NCBI GenBank assembly: GCA_040768845.1
Contig: JAXGME010000002.1
Span: 496,001-560,000, forward strand
From: JAEZHK01 sp040768845
GTDB taxonomy: Bacteria > Bacillota > Clostridia > Christensenellales > Aristaeellaceae
Length of the DNA: 64,000 nucleotides
Reading direction: 5' to 3'
Shown here: positions 8,300 to 17,358 of the stretch, piece by piece
Position numbering within the stretch: the first letter of the stretch is position 1
How the letters are laid out: every line of letters starts with the position of its first letter
Notes under the pieces: model-generated
The model's database searches: none
Seen by the model: the letters and a program-made list of their open reading frames with translations, nothing else
What the model was told of the DNA's origin: nothing
Program-made: the position numbers and the translations under genes

Positions 8300-9280
8300 A
8301 TGAGGAAACTGCTGGCTCTTTGCCTGGCGCTGACGCTGCTGGGCGGCGCGCTGGCCCAGCCGGCGTTGGCGGGCGCGGACGTATCCGCCAACACCCCGCT
8401 GGACCACGCCTCCAGCGCGCAGCTGAACAACATCGAACTGGCAGTCCTGGCGCTGGACGGCGCCTACGTGGGCTACGGCGAGGTGTTTTCCTTCAACGAT
8501 GTGGTGGGCGACCGCACCGGCGCGCGCGGCTACAAGACCGCGGTCAACGGGCGCGGCGTCAAGGCGATGGGCGGCGGCGTGGCCCAGGTGGCGTCCACGC
8601 TGTACCTGGCGCTCAAGCAGCTGGACGGCATCGACTATCTGGAAAAGCGGGTCTACGGCGGCCGCTTTGCCCAGGACTACGTGTTTTCCGGCGACGACGC
8701 CATCATCACCGACTCCAGCGAGGGCATCGACTTCGTCTTTGAGAACAACTACGACGACTTTTTCATCAGCATCTGGACCACCGACTCCACCGTCGAATGC
8801 ACGCTGTCCTCCTACGGCGGCGATGATTTTGGCGACAGCATCGGCTCCTCGTCCATCTACCTGGACGGCAGCGACGCCCAGATTCACAACATCGAACTGG
8901 CGGCGGGCTCCATCTACGATACGGTGCTGGAGAGCGGCGACACCTTTTCCTTCAACGCCGTGGTGGGCCCCCGGACCGCCGCCTACGGCTTCCGACCCGC
9001 CATAAACGGCCGCGGCGTGAAGGTGACCGGCGGCGGCGTGGCCCAGGTGGCCTCGGCGCTGTGGCTGGCGGTCAAGGATCTGGACAGTGTGACCGTCACC
9101 AAGAAGTCCACCTACGCAAGCCGGTACAACCAGTCCTACGTGACTTCCGCCGACGACGCGATTCTGACCGACTACGGCGCGGACATCGACTTCCGCTTCC
9201 GCTACGACGGGTTTGGCGAGCTGTCGATCTACACGTCTGTCTCCGGCGATTACCTGACCTGCGAAATTTACGAGAATTAG
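8300..9280 (+). CDS. secreted protein with two tandem VanW-like repeats (copy 2)
   Basis: 326 residues, paralogue of the preceding gene with the same layout: signal peptide (about 1-23, LAGADV after it) and two VanW-like repeats. Both repeats read GGGVAQVAS, so the Cys of canonical VanW is missing here too. I chose ATG 8300 over ATG 8291 because the ATGAGGAAACTGCTG start matches that of the paralogue and places GAGGGGG at normal distance. It has its own ECF-type promoter. The methyltransferase gene starts 9 bases after the stop, so it may be co-transcribed. Function unknown; envelope role inferred. Confidence 0.8.
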   Translation: MRKLLALCLALTLLGGALAQPALAGADVSANTPLDHASSAQLNNIELAVLALDGAYVGYGEVFSFNDVVGDRTGARGYKTAVNGRGVKAMGGGVAQVASTLYLALKQLDGIDYLEKRVYGGRFAQDYVFSGDDAIITDSSEGIDFVFENNYDDFFISIWTTDSTVECTLSSYGGDDFGDSIGSSSIYLDGSDAQIHNIELAAGSIYDTVLESGDTFSFNAVVGPRTAAYGFRPAINGRGVKVTGGGVAQVASALWLAVKDLDSVTVTKKSTYASRYNQSYVTSADDAILTDYGADIDFRFRYDGFGELSIYTSVSGDYLTCEIYEN

Positions 9281-9289
9281 GGGTACACG

Positions 9290-10147
9290 ATGTTCATAGC
9301 TTCCGGCTGGCGCGACTACGAGGTACTGGACGCCGGGTTCGGCGAAAAACTGGAGCGCTGGGGCGACATTACGCTGTGCCGCCCCGACCCCCAGGTGATC
9401 TGGCCCCGGCAGGACGAGGAGAAATGGCGCGGCGCGGACGCCCGCTACCAACGCGCCAGCGGCGGCGGCGGGGCCTGGGAATTTCACCGGCATCTTCCCG
9501 AGCGATGGACCGTCGGGTACGGCGGCCTTCGCTTTTACGTGCGCCCCACCGGCTTCAAGCACACCGGCCTCTTTCCGGAGCAGGCCGTCAACTGGGATTG
9601 GATGGCCGGCCTGGTGGAGGCGGCGCGGCGCCCGGTGCGCGTGCTGAACCTGTTTGGCTACACCGGCGGCGCCACGATGGCCCTTTGCCGCGCGGGCGCT
9701 CACGTGACCCATGTGGACGCCGCGAAGGGCATGGTGCAGTGGGCGGGAGAGAACCGCGCGCTGTCGGGCATCGACGAATCAAAAACCCGCTGGATCATCG
9801 ACGACGCCCAGAAGTTCGTGGACCGGGAGGCGCGCCGGGGCAACCTCTATCAGGGCATTCTGATGGACCCGCCCTCCTACGGGCGCGGGCCCGGCGGCGA
9901 GGTGTGGAAGCTGGAGGACGAGCTGTACCGCCTGGTATCCGCCAGCGCGCGGCTCCTGGCCGACGACGCGGTGTTCTTTCTCATCAACAGCTACACCACC
10001 GGGCTTCAGCCGGCGGTGCTTTCCAACATGCTGACGATGACCGTGGCCAGAGCGCGCGGCGGGCGCGTGGACGCGGACGAGGTGGGCCTGCCCATTTCCT
10101 CCGGCGGGGTGCTGCCCTGCGGCGCGTCGGGGCGCTGGCAGCCATGA
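9290..10147 (+). CDS. class I SAM-dependent methyltransferase, RlmI-like
   Basis: 285 residues. SAM-binding motif I is LNLFGYTGGATMA, the acidic motif II is VTHVDAAKG, and the catalytic motif is DPPSYGRG. This arrangement resembles bacterial 23S rRNA cytosine-C5 methyltransferases of the RlmI/RlmK C-terminal type. There is no N-terminal PUA domain, which RlmI carries. The target base cannot be told from sequence alone. AGGGG precedes the ATG. The stop overlaps the start of the pseudouridine synthase gene (ATGA), so two RNA-modification enzymes appear translationally coupled. Confidence 0.85.
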   Translation: MFIASGWRDYEVLDAGFGEKLERWGDITLCRPDPQVIWPRQDEEKWRGADARYQRASGGGGAWEFHRHLPERWTVGYGGLRFYVRPTGFKHTGLFPEQAVNWDWMAGLVEAARRPVRVLNLFGYTGGATMALCRAGAHVTHVDAAKGMVQWAGENRALSGIDESKTRWIIDDAQKFVDREARRGNLYQGILMDPPSYGRGPGGEVWKLEDELYRLVSASARLLADDAVFFLINSYTTGLQPAVLSNMLTMTVARARGGRVDADEVGLPISSGGVLPCGASGRWQP

Positions 10148-10836
10148 TGGCTTCGTTTTCCGCCGGCGGCTTCACGGTGAACGTTTTATATGTGGACAAC
10201 CACCTGCTGGCCGTCGAAAAGCCGCCCAACATGCCCGCCCAGGCGGACGATTCCCGGGATATGGACCTACTCACCGCCTGCAAAAAATATGTGGCGGAGA
10301 AGTTTGATAAACCCGGCGACGCGTACCTGGGCCTCGTCCATCGGCTGGACAGGCCCGCCGGCGGCGTGATGGTCTTTGCGCGGACTTCCAAGGCCGCGGC
10401 GCGGCTGACGGCCGCCTTCGCCCGCCACGACGTGGAAAAGATTTACCGGGCCGTGGTTCGGGGTGCCGTTTCGGCGCCCGATCGCCTGCGGGATTTTCTT
10501 TCCAAGGGCGCGGACGGCATGGTGCGCGTGGTGGAGCCCTGCGCCCCCGGCGCGAAGGAGGCGCTGCTTTCCTACCGCCCGCTGGATTTTTCCGGCGATC
10601 TGACGCTGCTGGAAATTGCCCTTGAAACCGGCCGGCCCCACCAGATCCGCGTGCAGATGGCAAACGCCGGCCATCCGCTCTGGGGCGACAACCGCTACGG
10701 CGGCGGCTCGCCGGGGCAGCAGCTGGCGCTGTGGGCCCATCATCTGACCGTCCCCCACCCAACGCGGCCGGAGCGGCTGACCTTTTCCTCCGAACCGCCC
10801 CAAAGCGGCGCCTGGGCGCTTTTTGACCATGCGTAG
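10144..10836 (+). CDS. RluD-family pseudouridine synthase
   Basis: 230 residues. Isomerises uridine to pseudouridine in rRNA or tRNA. The catalytic Asp lies in LVHRLDRPAGGVMVF; LLAVEKPPNMPAQ and GRPHQIRVQMANAGHPLWGD are also family blocks. It lacks the N-terminal S4 domain of RluD and RluC, so it is closer to short RluA/TruC-type members. The frame is open far upstream into the VanW-like gene, but the ATG at 10144 overlaps the methyltransferase stop and gives the normal N-terminus. Substrate site unknown. Confidence 0.9.
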   Translation: MMASFSAGGFTVNVLYVDNHLLAVEKPPNMPAQADDSRDMDLLTACKKYVAEKFDKPGDAYLGLVHRLDRPAGGVMVFARTSKAAARLTAAFARHDVEKIYRAVVRGAVSAPDRLRDFLSKGADGMVRVVEPCAPGAKEALLSYRPLDFSGDLTLLEIALETGRPHQIRVQMANAGHPLWGDNRYGGGSPGQQLALWAHHLTVPHPTRPERLTFSSEPPQSGAWALFDHA

Positions 10837-11188
10837 CGCCGCGCGCCTTTCCCGCCGGGCGATCACCTTCTGGTGCTGCGTGCTGGCGGTGCCCACGCTG
10901 ACCCGCCTCACCGAGGGCATCCGGTGCGATTCCCTCTACCTGGCGTTTGCCGCCGGCGCGGCGCTGGGCGTCGTATACCTGCTGGTCCGCCCCATTCTGC
11001 GCATCCTGACGCTGCCCGTGGGTTGCCTGACGCTGGGGCTCTTCGGCTATGGGATGGACGCGGTGCTGATCTACGGCATGGGCCTTTATCTGCCCGGCTT
11101 TCACGTGGACTCCATCGAATGGGCGCTTCTGGCGGCGCTGTTCATCTCCGGCGTCAAGCTGATCGCCGGCGCGTTCAACCGGTGGTAG
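10829..11188 (+). CDS. small membrane protein, YvlD / holin superfamily IV type
   Basis: 119 residues with about four membrane segments (roughly 12-28, 35-57, 62-85 and 97-116). The RPILRILTLPVGCLTLGLFG stretch is characteristic of the YvlD-like family (PF04020), annotated as phage holin superfamily IV although members are chromosomal. In Bacillus yvlD lies in an envelope-stress operon. ATG 10829 overlaps the preceding stop; an in-frame TTG at 10823 is less likely. No lysis genes are nearby, so a prophage holin role is unlikely. Confidence 0.75.
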   Translation: MRSAARLSRRAITFWCCVLAVPTLTRLTEGIRCDSLYLAFAAGAALGVVYLLVRPILRILTLPVGCLTLGLFGYGMDAVLIYGMGLYLPGFHVDSIEWALLAALFISGVKLIAGAFNRW

Positions 11189-11212
11189 CGGCATCCTGGC
11201 TGCCGCGCATCT

Positions 11213-11234
11213 CCCCCACCGGGGCCTTTTTTTT
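11213..11234 (+). terminator. weak terminator after the YvlD-like gene
   Basis: A short CCCC-ACC-GGGG stem is followed by eight T residues (11227-11234). The T-run is good but the stem is short. Confidence 0.4.
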
Positions 11235-11294
11235 GCGCGCCGCGCGCAAAAGCGTTGAAAAATGCAACAACTTGTGACAGAACGCGTTTGGCGG

Positions 11295-11323
11295 TTGCGC
11301 GCGCGGGGGCGATTGGGTATAAT
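11295..11323 (+). promoter_or_regulatory. promoter of the two-component operon
   Basis: TTGCGC (11295-11300), 17-base spacer, perfect TATAAT (11318-11323), 30 bases before the response regulator ATG. Confidence 0.65.
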
Positions 11324-11352
11324 GAAACCGAATAAAGATGAGGTGAAGGTTC

Positions 11353-12045
11353 ATGGCGCTCTGCCCGCTGATTCTGATCTGCGATGACGACCCGGTGGTC
11401 CACGAATCGCTTTGCATATACCTGGACGCGGAGGGATACGCGCACCAGTCCGCCTATGACGGCGACGAGGCGCTCCGGCTCGCGGAGAGCGAGCAACCCG
11501 ATCTGATGATCCTGGATCTGATGATGCCCAGGGTGTCCGGCACCGATGTGTGCCGCACGATCCGCAAGACATCCAAGCTCCCCATCATCATGCTGACGGC
11601 CAAGGGCGAGGAGATCGACCGCATTCTGGGCCTCGAACTGGGCGCGGACGACTACATTGTCAAGCCCTTCAGCCCCCGGGAGGTGCTGGCGCGCATCCGC
11701 GCGGTGCTGCGCCGCTTTTCCGAGCCCCACGCCGAGGGCGACGCCATCGTGCGGCTTCCGCAGCTGGAGATCAACCTGTCCAACTACCAGGTCAAGGCCG
11801 CGGGGCAGGTGATCCCCTGCACCCCCAAGGAGGTCGAGATCCTGCACATGCTCACCGGCAGCGCCGGACAGGTGTTTTCGCGGGAGCAGATTTTGAGCCG
11901 CGTCTGGGGCTACGACTACTTTGGCGATACGCGCACCGTGGACACCCACATCAAGCGCATCCGCCAGAAGCTGCCCCAGGAGGGCGTGCCCTGGAGCCTC
12001 AAGACCGTGTACGGCGTGGGCTACAAATTCGAGGTGGATGAATGA
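11353..12045 (+). CDS. OmpR/PhoB-family response regulator
   Basis: 230 residues. Receiver domain (1-120) with acidic pocket CDDDPVVHES, phospho-acceptor Asp55 in ILDLMMPR and Lys104 in YIVKPFSPREV. A winged-helix DNA-binding domain (about 130-228) contains TPKEVEILHML and the RTVDTHIKRIRQKL recognition region. The paired kinase starts at the ATGA overlap. The pair resembles PhoP/PhoR or WalR/WalK systems by domain layout, but no target can be assigned. Confidence 0.93.
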   Translation: MALCPLILICDDDPVVHESLCIYLDAEGYAHQSAYDGDEALRLAESEQPDLMILDLMMPRVSGTDVCRTIRKTSKLPIIMLTAKGEEIDRILGLELGADDYIVKPFSPREVLARIRAVLRRFSEPHAEGDAIVRLPQLEINLSNYQVKAAGQVIPCTPKEVEILHMLTGSAGQVFSREQILSRVWGYDYFGDTRTVDTHIKRIRQKLPQEGVPWSLKTVYGVGYKFEVDE

Positions 12046-13802
12046 GGCAGAGCGTCCTGTTCGCCCGGGTGCTCTCGGTGGTGCTCCTGGCCATCGTCAT
12101 CACGGCGCTGTTCACGATGATCTTCTACAACTACATCTCCCGCACCGTGTTTACCTCCATCAAAGAAAACGAACTGCTGCCCAAAGCCAAGGCGCTGGGC
12201 AGCATTGTTCAATCCTTCCGGGACGGCGGGCTGGACAAGGGCGCGCTCAAGCAGCTGCTGGCGGTGGAAAAGGTGGATTCGTCGCTCCTGGGCGCCTACG
12301 TGCTGGTGACCGACGAAAAAATGAACACGCTGCTCATCAACGAAAACCTGCCCGCAGGATATCTGACCGCCATGCAGGAAGGCGCCGAGCGCGTGCTGGA
12401 GGGCGGGCCGGTGCAGGCGGACGAAATCGCGGCGCTGCGCAATACCGGCCTCGTGGGCGTGGGCATCCCCATGACCAGCGGCGACAGAACCACCGGCGCG
12501 GTGATGATGCTGGTGCCGCTGTACGAGGCCATGGTGGGGGCCAGCTCGCTCAACGGCGCGCTGATGATCTCGCTGATGCTGTCGCTGCCGGTGGTCACGG
12601 CGCTGGTGTACTACATCATCGGCCGCATCGTCAACCCGCTCCGGCAGATGCGGGACGTGGCCGTGGGCATGGCGGGGGGCAACTTCTCCGCCCGCGCCGA
12701 CGACACCCAGCGGGGCGAGGTGGGGCAGCTGGGCTGGTCGCTCAACTACCTGTCCCAGGAGCTTTCAAAGACCATCTCCCAGTTGATGGTGGAGCGCAAC
12801 CGCCTGCGGCAGACCATCGACGGCCTCACCGAGGGCATCGCGGCCGTGGACGCCGAGGGCAGCGTGACCCACCACAACCCGGCGCTGGACGCGCTGTTCG
12901 GCGCGCTGCCCCGGGGCGAAAGCCCGGACGCGCGCCTCGGGCTGATCCCCGACCCGGAGGTATGGGCCGATTTTGACCGTGCCGTCCGGGAGAGCAGCGC
13001 CGTTTCCCGGCGGATCGCGCTGCCCGACCGGGTGCTAGGCATGACCATTACGCCCCTTCAGGACGTGGACGGCCGGGTGGCCGGCGCGGTGGGCCTGTTT
13101 CTCGACATCACCGAGAGCGAGCGGCTGGAGCGCACGCGGCGCGACTACGTGGCCAACGTGTCCCACGAGCTCCGGACGCCCCTTACCGCCATGCGCGCGC
13201 TGATCGAGCCGCTGTCCGAGGGCATGGTGCGGGATGAGCAAACGCGGCGGCGCTACTACGCCATCATGCTGCGGGAAACGCTGCGCCTGTCCCGCCTCAT
13301 CAACGACCTGATGGAGCTTTCGCGGCTGCAGAGCGGGCAGCTGTCGCTGACCGCCAAGCCCATGCGCCTTCAGGACATCCTGAACGACCTTTCCGAAAAA
13401 TACACCGCCACCGCCCAGGACCGGGGCCTGGCGTTTTCGATGCACGCCGGCGATCTGCCCCTGGTGCTTTCCAACCCCGACCGGGTGGAACAGGTGCTGG
13501 TGATCCTGCTGGACAACGCGATGAAGTACACCCCGGAGGGCGGCACGGTGGCCGTGGAGGGAAGTTTTGACGACGAGAAGGTGACGCTCTGCGTCTCCGA
13601 CACCGGCATCGGCATCAACCCCGCCGACCAGCCCTACGTGTTTGACCGCTTCTACAAGGTAGACCGCGCCCACACGGGCCTGGGCAGCGGGCTGGGCCTT
13701 TCCATCGCCAGCGAGCTGATGAAGTCCATGGGCGAAACCATGTGGCTCAAGAGCGAGCCCGGCGCGGGATCGAAGTTCTTTTTCACGCTGAAGCGCGCCT
13801 GA
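12042..13802 (+). CDS. membrane sensor histidine kinase
   Basis: 586 residues. Membrane helix at about 8-30, extracellular sensor loop, second helix at about 170-195, HAMP (about 196-250), a PAS-like region (about 262-360), HisKA with the phospho-accepting His375 in VANVSHELRTPLTAMRAL, and an HATPase domain with N box LLDNAMKYTPEGG, DTGIGINP and GLGSGLGLSIA. It autophosphorylates and passes phosphate to the coupled response regulator. HAMP-PAS-HisKA architecture is that of PhoR and WalK. The convergent GH51 gene ends 13 bases away with no clear terminator between them. Confidence 0.93.
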   Translation: MRQSVLFARVLSVVLLAIVITALFTMIFYNYISRTVFTSIKENELLPKAKALGSIVQSFRDGGLDKGALKQLLAVEKVDSSLLGAYVLVTDEKMNTLLINENLPAGYLTAMQEGAERVLEGGPVQADEIAALRNTGLVGVGIPMTSGDRTTGAVMMLVPLYEAMVGASSLNGALMISLMLSLPVVTALVYYIIGRIVNPLRQMRDVAVGMAGGNFSARADDTQRGEVGQLGWSLNYLSQELSKTISQLMVERNRLRQTIDGLTEGIAAVDAEGSVTHHNPALDALFGALPRGESPDARLGLIPDPEVWADFDRAVRESSAVSRRIALPDRVLGMTITPLQDVDGRVAGAVGLFLDITESERLERTRRDYVANVSHELRTPLTAMRALIEPLSEGMVRDEQTRRRYYAIMLRETLRLSRLINDLMELSRLQSGQLSLTAKPMRLQDILNDLSEKYTATAQDRGLAFSMHAGDLPLVLSNPDRVEQVLVILLDNAMKYTPEGGTVAVEGSFDDEKVTLCVSDTGIGINPADQPYVFDRFYKVDRAHTGLGSGLGLSIASELMKSMGETMWLKSEPGAGSKFFFTLKRA

Positions 13803-13815
13803 CAAAAGGCGCGGC

Positions 13816-15351
13816 TTACCGCCCGGAGTCCGGCGTTGCGGCGCTCACCCGGATGACGTTCCAGCTGAGGGCCGGGAGCCTGACCGAGAACCGCCCGCCA
13901 TCGAGGACCGCCCCTTCCCCCTTCGAGGGCGCCACGTTGTCCGGGCGCTCCTCGGTGTTGACCGCCTTGACATCGTCGTGGTGCAGCACGATGTGCCGCG
14001 CCGCGGCCAGGCCGTCGAAGGAGCGCATGTCCACCGCCAATTCCACGTCTTCCTTCATATCGCGGTTGACCGCGAAGATGCTCACGCTCCCCGCCTCGTC
14101 CAGAACCGCCGCGACGTCCACGAGGGGCACCGCCTCATAGTCCCGGCAGTCGTAGACCGGCGAAGTCACCACCGCCTTCAGCGACGTGCCCCGCCCATAC
14201 CTGGAGGCGTGGAGCAGCGGCCAGTAGATGGTCTGCGCCCACGCGCCGCCGCCGTTTCGGGTCATGATGGGCGCGATCACGTTGACCAGCTGCGCCAGGC
14301 ACGCGATCTTCACCCGGTCCGCGTGGCGCATGAAGGTCATGAGCATCGATCCGCACAACAGCGCGTCCTCAAAATTGTACACGTCCTCGAGCAGGGGCAG
14401 CGCGCTGCCCCACTTATCCCGCTTCCAAGCCTCCTTGTCCTTTTCCGCGGAGTGATACCATACGTTCCATTCGTCAAAGGAGAGGTTGAGCCGCTTTTTC
14501 GAGCGCAACCTGCCCTTCACCGCGTCGCAGATGGACACCACCGTGTGGATGAAATCATCCAGATCCATGGAGCGGGCAAGGAAGCCCGGGGTGTCGCCGG
14601 TGGGGTTGCCGTAGTAGCGGTGCAGCGACACGTAATCCACCTGCTCGTAGCATTCGCCGAGCATCTGCAGTTCCCATTCGCCAAAGGTGGGCATATCGCT
14701 GTGAGAGGAGCCGCACGCCACCAGCTCGATGGTGGGGTCCACCCACTTCATCACCTTACCCGCTTCGGCCGCCAGCCGGCCGTATTCCACCGCGGTCTTG
14801 TGCCCGATCTGCCAGGGGCCGTCCATTTCGTTGCCCAGGCACCACAGCTTGATGCCGAACGGGTCCCTGCGGCCGTTTTTGATCCGCAGGTCGGACCAGT
14901 GCGTGCCGGACCTGTGGTTGCAGTATTCCACCACGTTTCGCGCCGCGTCCGCGCCGCGGGTGCCCAGGTTGACCGCGTACATCATCTCGGCCCCGACCAG
15001 CCCGCACCAGCGGTCAAACTCGTGCAGGCCCACCGCGTTGGTTTCCGTGGTAAACCAGGCCAGGTCCAGCCGCCTGGGGCGCTCGCCAACGGGGCCGACG
15101 CTGTCCTCCCAGTTGAAGCCGGATACGAAGTTGCCGCCCGGATAGCGCACGATCGGCACGTTCAGCGCCCGGACCAGATCGATCACGTCGCGCCGGAAGC
15201 CCGACTCGTCCGCGGCGGGGTGCCCCGGTTCGTAGATCCCGCCGTACACGGCGCGGCCCAGATGCTCGATGAACGAGCCGTACATGCGCGGATCAATCGC
15301 GCCGATTTGATACTCCCTGTCCAGAACAAGCCTGGCTTTTTTCATTTTCAT
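13816..15351 (-). CDS. abfA: alpha-L-arabinofuranosidase, GH51
   Basis: 511 residues, normal for the family. It releases terminal alpha-L-arabinofuranosyl groups from arabinan, arabinoxylan or their oligosaccharides. The N-terminal MYGSFIEHLGRAVYGGIYEP block is typical of GH51; the acid/base Glu is in WCLGNEMDGPWQ and the nucleophile Glu in LSFDEWNVW. There is no signal peptide, so it is intracellular and acts on imported oligosaccharides, matching the ABC transporter genes directly upstream. I chose ATG 15351 over the adjacent TTG. Last gene of the operon controlled by the LacI-type operator region at 18.7 kb. Confidence 0.93.
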   Translation of the reverse strand: MKMKKARLVLDREYQIGAIDPRMYGSFIEHLGRAVYGGIYEPGHPAADESGFRRDVIDLVRALNVPIVRYPGGNFVSGFNWEDSVGPVGERPRRLDLAWFTTETNAVGLHEFDRWCGLVGAEMMYAVNLGTRGADAARNVVEYCNHRSGTHWSDLRIKNGRRDPFGIKLWCLGNEMDGPWQIGHKTAVEYGRLAAEAGKVMKWVDPTIELVACGSSHSDMPTFGEWELQMLGECYEQVDYVSLHRYYGNPTGDTPGFLARSMDLDDFIHTVVSICDAVKGRLRSKKRLNLSFDEWNVWYHSAEKDKEAWKRDKWGSALPLLEDVYNFEDALLCGSMLMTFMRHADRVKIACLAQLVNVIAPIMTRNGGGAWAQTIYWPLLHASRYGRGTSLKAVVTSPVYDCRDYEAVPLVDVAAVLDEAGSVSIFAVNRDMKEDVELAVDMRSFDGLAAARHIVLHHDDVKAVNTEERPDNVAPSKGEGAVLDGGRFSVRLPALSWNVIRVSAATPDSGR

Positions 15352-15372
15352 CAAACTCTCTTTCGTGTGCGT

Positions 15373-16233
15373 TTATCCCTTGACGCTGCCCGCGGTCAGC
15401 CCCGCCATGAACGCCTTCTGACAGAACAGGTATATGACGATGATGGGCACCACCGCCATCACCGCACCGGGCATCAGCACGTCGTAGGCGTTGCCGTAGG
15501 GCGTGATGGTCGTGCCCATGCCGATGGGAATGGTGAATTTTTCGTTGCTGTTCAGCACGATCAGCGGCCACAGGAGGTTATTCCAGCTGTTCATCGCGGA
15601 CAGAATGGTCATCGCGCCGAAGGCGGGGATCATGATGGGCACCATGATGCGGAAAAATATGCCGTAATCGGTGCATCCGTCAATGCGCCCGGCCTCCAAA
15701 AGCTCGCGCGGCAGCCCCGCCACGTACTGCCGGAAGAAGAACACCATGAACGGCGGCACGAGGTACGGCAGGATGACGCCCAGGTAGGAATCGGTCAGCC
15801 TGACGCGAATCAGCGTCCGGTACAGCGGCAGCAGCAGGATCTCAAAGGGGATCATCATCAGGATCAGCACGACGGTAAAGATGACCCCCCGCCCCCGGAA
15901 CCGGTACATTGCCAGCCCGTAGCCCACCGCCGAGCCGAAAAAGAGCCCGACGGCGGTCTGCAGCACCATGATCAGCGCGCTGGACTTGTACCATTGCCAG
16001 TAGATTCCGTCCCGGTAGGTGTTTAGCGCCAGATAATTGGAAAAGGACGAAACGCCGGGGTCAAACCGGAAGCTCAGCCCCATGCGCAGCACCTCGGTGC
16101 CCGGCTTGAGCGAACTGAGAAACATAAAGTAAAACGGCATCAGCACGATGGCGGCGGCCACCGCCATCAGCGCGGTCGCCAGGACGGACAGCGCGCCGCG
16201 CTTTCTCCGGTCGATTGATTTTTTCCCGCGCAT
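15373..16233 (-). CDS. carbohydrate ABC transporter permease, MalG type
   Basis: 286 residues with six membrane segments. The binding-protein-dependent permease loop is EAGRIDGCTDYGIFFRIMVP and the C-terminus LTAGSVKG is typical of CUT1 MalG-like subunits. With the MalF-type partner it forms the membrane channel for oligosaccharide import. The frame is open into the upstream gene, but ATG 16233 has AGGAGG-like GGGAGGAT before it. No ATPase gene is present in this operon, which is common for CUT1 systems in Bacillota that share one MsmK-like ATPase. Confidence 0.92.
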   Translation of the reverse strand: MRGKKSIDRRKRGALSVLATALMAVAAAIVLMPFYFMFLSSLKPGTEVLRMGLSFRFDPGVSSFSNYLALNTYRDGIYWQWYKSSALIMVLQTAVGLFFGSAVGYGLAMYRFRGRGVIFTVVLILMMIPFEILLLPLYRTLIRVRLTDSYLGVILPYLVPPFMVFFFRQYVAGLPRELLEAGRIDGCTDYGIFFRIMVPIMIPAFGAMTILSAMNSWNNLLWPLIVLNSNEKFTIPIGMGTTITPYGNAYDVLMPGAVMAVVPIIVIYLFCQKAFMAGLTAGSVKG

Positions 16234-16238
16234 TGCCG

Positions 16239-17156
16239 CTAATCCTCCCTTTTGAAAAAGCCCATCAGCGCAAGCTGCACCAGGTTGGCGGCCAGTACCA
16301 TCGCCAACAGCGTCAGCCCCACCGCGGAGGCCATGCCCATGTTGTTTTTGTAAAAGCCCATCATGTACATATAGCCCACAATCGTGCGGCCCACACCGCC
16401 GGGGTTGTTCTGCTGCCACAGCGCCACCGATTCGGTGAACATGGAAAAGCCGCCCAGCACGGTCAGTGTGGTGACGTAGATGATGACGGGCTTGATGCCC
16501 GGAAGCGTCACATGGCGGAACTGATTCAGCGCGTTGGCGCCATCAATCTGGGCCGCCTCATACAGCTCCCGCGGAATGGCCTGCAGGCCCGAATAGTAGT
16601 ACACGATGTTGACCCCCAGCCACCGCCAGAGCGTCAGCAGGATCAGCACAAAATTGCCCGTGTCCGCCTGCATCAGCCAGTCCCGGGGTTTCAGGCCCAG
16701 GGTCGCCAAAAGGCGGTTGGCCAGCGCGGTATCGAGGCTGCCGAAGGCCAGGCGAAAGACGATGCCCGCGACGATGATGGACGTGAGCGCCGGGATGAAA
16801 AAAACCGATTTGAAAAAATTTGAGGCCTTGACCAGCTGCGAGCGCAGCAGTACCGCGAATAAGAGCGGCACCGGCACCAGAATCAAAAGATCCCAAAAGG
16901 TGTACCGGACCGTCGTGGCGAGGGCGAGAAAATAATTGCGCTGGAACAGGCGCTCATAGTTTTGCACGCCGATGAACGTGGCGTTTGCCGGGCCCTCGAC
17001 GCGCTGAAAGCTCATAATGATGGTCGCAATGGTCGGATACAGGTAGATCAGCAGAAAGTAAAGCACAAAGGGCAACACAAACACGTAGGGCACCACCCTG
17101 AGATCGCACAGCGGATTGCCGCGCGGACGGCGCTGCCGGCCAGACGCGCTCGTCAT
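16239..17156 (-). CDS. carbohydrate ABC transporter permease, MalF/UgpA type
   Basis: 305 residues with six membrane segments and the EAA loop region ELYEAAQIDGANALNQFRHVTLP. Partner of the MalG-type protein encoded 5 bases downstream. ATG 17156 is preceded by GAGGAGGGA. A 202-base gap with a long hairpin separates it from the binding-protein gene upstream, which probably lowers its expression relative to the binding protein. Confidence 0.92.
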   Translation of the reverse strand: MTSASGRQRRPRGNPLCDLRVVPYVFVLPFVLYFLLIYLYPTIATIIMSFQRVEGPANATFIGVQNYERLFQRNYFLALATTVRYTFWDLLILVPVPLLFAVLLRSQLVKASNFFKSVFFIPALTSIIVAGIVFRLAFGSLDTALANRLLATLGLKPRDWLMQADTGNFVLILLTLWRWLGVNIVYYYSGLQAIPRELYEAAQIDGANALNQFRHVTLPGIKPVIIYVTTLTVLGGFSMFTESVALWQQNNPGGVGRTIVGYMYMMGFYKNNMGMASAVGLTLLAMVLAANLVQLALMGFFKRED

Positions 17157-17233
17157 GGCATTCCCTCCTCATCCGGGGAAATGGGCTTCCTTTAGAAAAG
17201 GCCATCCGTACCGCGCCGGTGGGCCGGCACAAT

Positions 17234-17285
17234 GGACGCCGGGCCATCGCGAAGCGGAAAGCGCGATGGCCCCAACGCGGCGTCC
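17234..17285 (-). terminator. hairpin between binding-protein and permease genes
   Basis: An 11-bp perfect stem (17241-17251 with 17262-17272) is extended by GGACGCC / GGCGTCC (17234-17240 with 17279-17285). No T-run follows. It probably protects the binding-protein mRNA or attenuates the downstream genes rather than ending the transcript. Confidence 0.55.
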
Positions 17286-17358
17286 GCGCACCCCGCCGGG
17301 AAGGGCGCCTGAGCCTCGGCGCCGCTCCCCCCGCGGGGCGCGCACGGGCGCTCTTGGC

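Noticed and set aside
7226..9712. An 828-codon minus-strand frame opposite the VanW-like genes
   Set aside because: Its repeats only mirror the duplicated VanW-like DNA. The plus strand has signal peptides, ribosome sites and promoters.
10829..11188. Prophage holin
   Set aside because: The family name includes holin, but no endolysin, structural or integrase genes are near and the gene is embedded in an RNA-modification operon. Treated as a YvlD-like chromosomal protein.
13978..16026. A 682-codon plus-strand frame opposite the GH51 and MalG-type genes
   Set aside because: Runs across two well-supported genes and the gap between them, with no start signal and no family match.
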